From a virus, in IMG/VR virus record IMGVR_UViG_3300045131_002907, positions 1-64,000 of that record: a stretch of 64,000 bases of DNA; one strand, 5' to 3'. Shown piece by piece: positions 62,449-64,000 of this stretch. The notes under the pieces were generated by a model that saw only the letters and a program-made list of their open reading frames with translations, had not been told where the DNA came from and did no database searches. Each line of letters starts with the position of its first letter. Positions within the stretch are counted from its first letter, which is position 1. A program made the translations under genes and the position numbers.

Positions 62449-62949
62449 ATGTTCGATGCCACTACATTAGCCAAAATTTGTTACTACGCCCAACAACATG
62501 TCAGTGATCCTCAGGCCTGGGATCACTCAAAAGAACACCTGGATCACATCTTTCAATGCACATCTTTTACCATTGCTTGCTTCCTTGCAAACAATACTGT
62601 AGAGGGAGGTGGCGGTGTCGATTGGGACATTGTTCAAGAAGAGCTTTGTCAAATGCCCGCAAAGTCTCTCAAGCAGTGGGAGAGAATCATTAAAAAGAAG
62701 ATTAAGGTTTTCGGAGGCTTAACGAAAAAGGCACCAACCGCAGCCCTACGTGACTCCATGATTAACATGGTGAACGAGTTGTTAGCCAATGACACCGGTG
62801 TTCGTGAGTCCACGTATAACGAACTCATCCATCTCGTCAGTCTGATCTTGACAGTTGATGAGGTCGGTTTGCTCAAGAAGCATGTGGAAGCCACCGATGG
62901 ACAATTCTACTTACCGGAGGGCACCTACTTTGATCCACCTAAGGCATAG
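62449..62949 (+). CDS. Protein of unknown function
   Basis: This 166-residue protein starts at ATG 62449 after GAGGAGGG, a very strong ribosome site. It is helical, with a CTSFTIACFLANNTVEGGGG segment (CFLANN), and ends with a strand-rich part. Its GC content is lower than its neighbours. No family recognised. Confidence 0.5.
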   Translation: MFDATTLAKICYYAQQHVSDPQAWDHSKEHLDHIFQCTSFTIACFLANNTVEGGGGVDWDIVQEELCQMPAKSLKQWERIIKKKIKVFGGLTKKAPTAALRDSMINMVNELLANDTGVRESTYNELIHLVSLILTVDEVGLLKKHVEATDGQFYLPEGTYFDPPKA

Positions 62950-62963
62950 ACCAGGAGGTACCA

Positions 62964-63305
62964 ATGCCACGTAAACCCAACTCTGAATCGCTAGAGCGTC
63001 TTGGCTGTCATCACTATAAATCGATTTCTGTTCCTGTGATGGCAAAGATAGTTTCTGACTGTGTGGGCTGGTATTCCCACCAGTTGTGTGGGGATAGTTT
63101 TCAGCGCGCCGCGGCGCAAGCCCAGGTGCGCCTGACATCGCAACTCATCGCAGCCTGGGTAGCCCAGCGTTGCCACACCGGGGTTAATCCAGATGACGTC
63201 AATCAGGTCTTGGTGCTGGATCAGCAATACCCCCAGCGCAGTTTTGCCCAATGGGAGTCAAACCTCCGTTTCCTCATCAGCAAATACAAGAGGAGTCCCA
63301 AATGA
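62964..63305 (+). CDS. Protein of unknown function
   Basis: This 113-residue protein starts at ATG 62964 after AGGAGGT. It is basic and helical (AQVRLTSQLIAAWVAQRCH). It overlaps the next gene by ATGA. No family recognised. Confidence 0.5.
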   Translation: MPRKPNSESLERLGCHHYKSISVPVMAKIVSDCVGWYSHQLCGDSFQRAAAQAQVRLTSQLIAAWVAQRCHTGVNPDDVNQVLVLDQQYPQRSFAQWESNLRFLISKYKRSPK

Positions 63306-63814
63306 GTAATGAACCCGATTTGTTCAAGGCCCTCGAGGCCACCCACACCCAACGCACCTCAATCATTGTCGCGAACCCTGAGACCGGGGCGATGTGGGCG
63401 TTTACCCCACTGCGTGCCCACGAAAAGTTCCTGGTCGCCGAGTGGGATCCCGTTACCGCGAAGTATGCACGGAGCACAGAGCAGCTCTCATTTCGAGCCG
63501 TCATCGAACTGATTTACGATAAGTGCAAGTGCTGGCGCATCGTCGCGGATTGCTCGCTCCCCGGAAAGATTGAGACCGTTGCGGTTCATCACGCCGATGG
63601 TACGGCGACATGGTACGTCGATGCCCCCGAACATGGCCTCGCCCTACCCCAGGGGTATTCGGTGCACCCCTGCCCCATGCAGGGCGGCCAGGGGACCCCA
63701 CGCTGGTATGTCAAGGGTCCCGATGATCGCGAAGACGGCGATCGCATCATCGAATGTGTTCACACCAGTATTGAAGATGCCGTGGATGCCGCCTGGGATG
63801 AGGTGGAGTCGTGA
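63302..63814 (+). CDS. Protein of unknown function
   Basis: This is a 170-residue protein from ATG 63302 (MSNEPDLFKALEA) after GAGGAG. It is acidic, with alternating strands (AMWAFTPLRAHEKFLVAEWD). It ends in a GTGA overlap with the next, truncated gene. No family recognised. Confidence 0.5.
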   Translation: MSNEPDLFKALEATHTQRTSIIVANPETGAMWAFTPLRAHEKFLVAEWDPVTAKYARSTEQLSFRAVIELIYDKCKCWRIVADCSLPGKIETVAVHHADGTATWYVDAPEHGLALPQGYSVHPCPMQGGQGTPRWYVKGPDDREDGDRIIECVHTSIEDAVDAAWDEVES

Positions 63815-64000
63815 CCAGAACCCGAAACCTATTCCCGAAGAAGTCTGAGCGCGAGTACAGTATCACGACTCAGGCCGAGCTCCGCCGGGCCTTCTGGGAG
63901 TCGAACCCAGAGTTCCAGCGCAAGGGCAATCAAGGCCAGAACTCCTACAACGCCACGATCCGTTCGGCGTGGTGCTTCTTCGTCGACGCCATGCAAAAGG
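63811..64000 (+). CDS. Protein of unknown function, 3' partial
   Basis: Begins at GTG 63811 in a GTGA overlap, after AGGTGGAG. At least 63 residues are visible: TRTRNLFPKKSEREYSITT, then a helix (AELRRAFWESNPEF) and a segment (NATIRSAWCFFVDAMQK) cut by the window end. The FWE and YN segments resemble phage proteins of unknown function, but nothing more can be said. Confidence 0.55.
   Translation, partial: MTRTRNLFPKKSEREYSITTQAELRRAFWESNPEFQRKGNQGQNSYNATIRSAWCFFVDAMQK

Overview
The window looks like part of a large, strictly lytic-looking tailed phage with a contractile tail (myovirus type). It is GC-rich, gene-dense and mostly on the + strand, with many ATGA/GTGA stop-start overlaps. It is cut at both ends: a gene enters at base 1 and another leaves at base 64000. 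I see no integrase, rRNA or convincing tRNA. The host cannot be named. A prepilin-like N-terminus and long collagen-like and Ser-Gly-Pro repeat fibres are compatible with a planctomycete-like host, but that is only a guess.

Region 1 (1-10794) encodes very large repetitive surface fibres: a Ser/Gly/Pro/Gln repeat protein, a collagen plus RCC1-repeat protein, and two more collagen-like proteins. Region 2 (10837-34423) is the neck and tail module in a familiar order: SwmB-domain protein, two neck-type proteins, probable tail terminator, tail sheath, tail tube, a terminator hairpin, spike-like protein, two probable tail assembly chaperones (possible -1 frameshift), tape-measure candidate, hub-like proteins, a sigma-70-like protein overlapping its upstream neighbour out of frame, gp25-like wedge, baseplate J, a gpI-like wedge and fibres. 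Region 3 (34462-40026) is a row of six translationally coupled proteins, at least five of them paralogues with an N-terminal YPF-type motif, and most with a SING/INGV-type motif, probably baseplate decorations.

Region 4 (41018-43822) is a three-gene minus-strand island. The start codon and ribosome site of one of its genes lie inside a nearly perfect inverted repeat. Region 5 (43821-50689) holds a primase-like zinc-finger protein, an HNH endonuclease on the minus strand, and small genes preceded by a repeated leader hairpin, with a strongly structured intergenic segment between two of them. The large terminase subunit follows on the minus strand (50662-52506).

Region 6 (52586-64000) is mainly small + strand genes of unknown function, with an SbcD/Mre11-like phosphoesterase, a pilin-like protein, two tandem zinc-motif paralogues, and a minus-strand TnpB RNA-guided nuclease that is translationally coupled to a 42-residue ribbon-helix-helix protein under its own promoter. 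A 243-bp foldback repeat lies just before the phosphoesterase gene. The strongest leads for something undescribed are the RHH-TnpB pair, the phage pilin-like protein, the foldback element, the tandem YPF family and the structured RNA/leader set near 47.4-48.6 kb.
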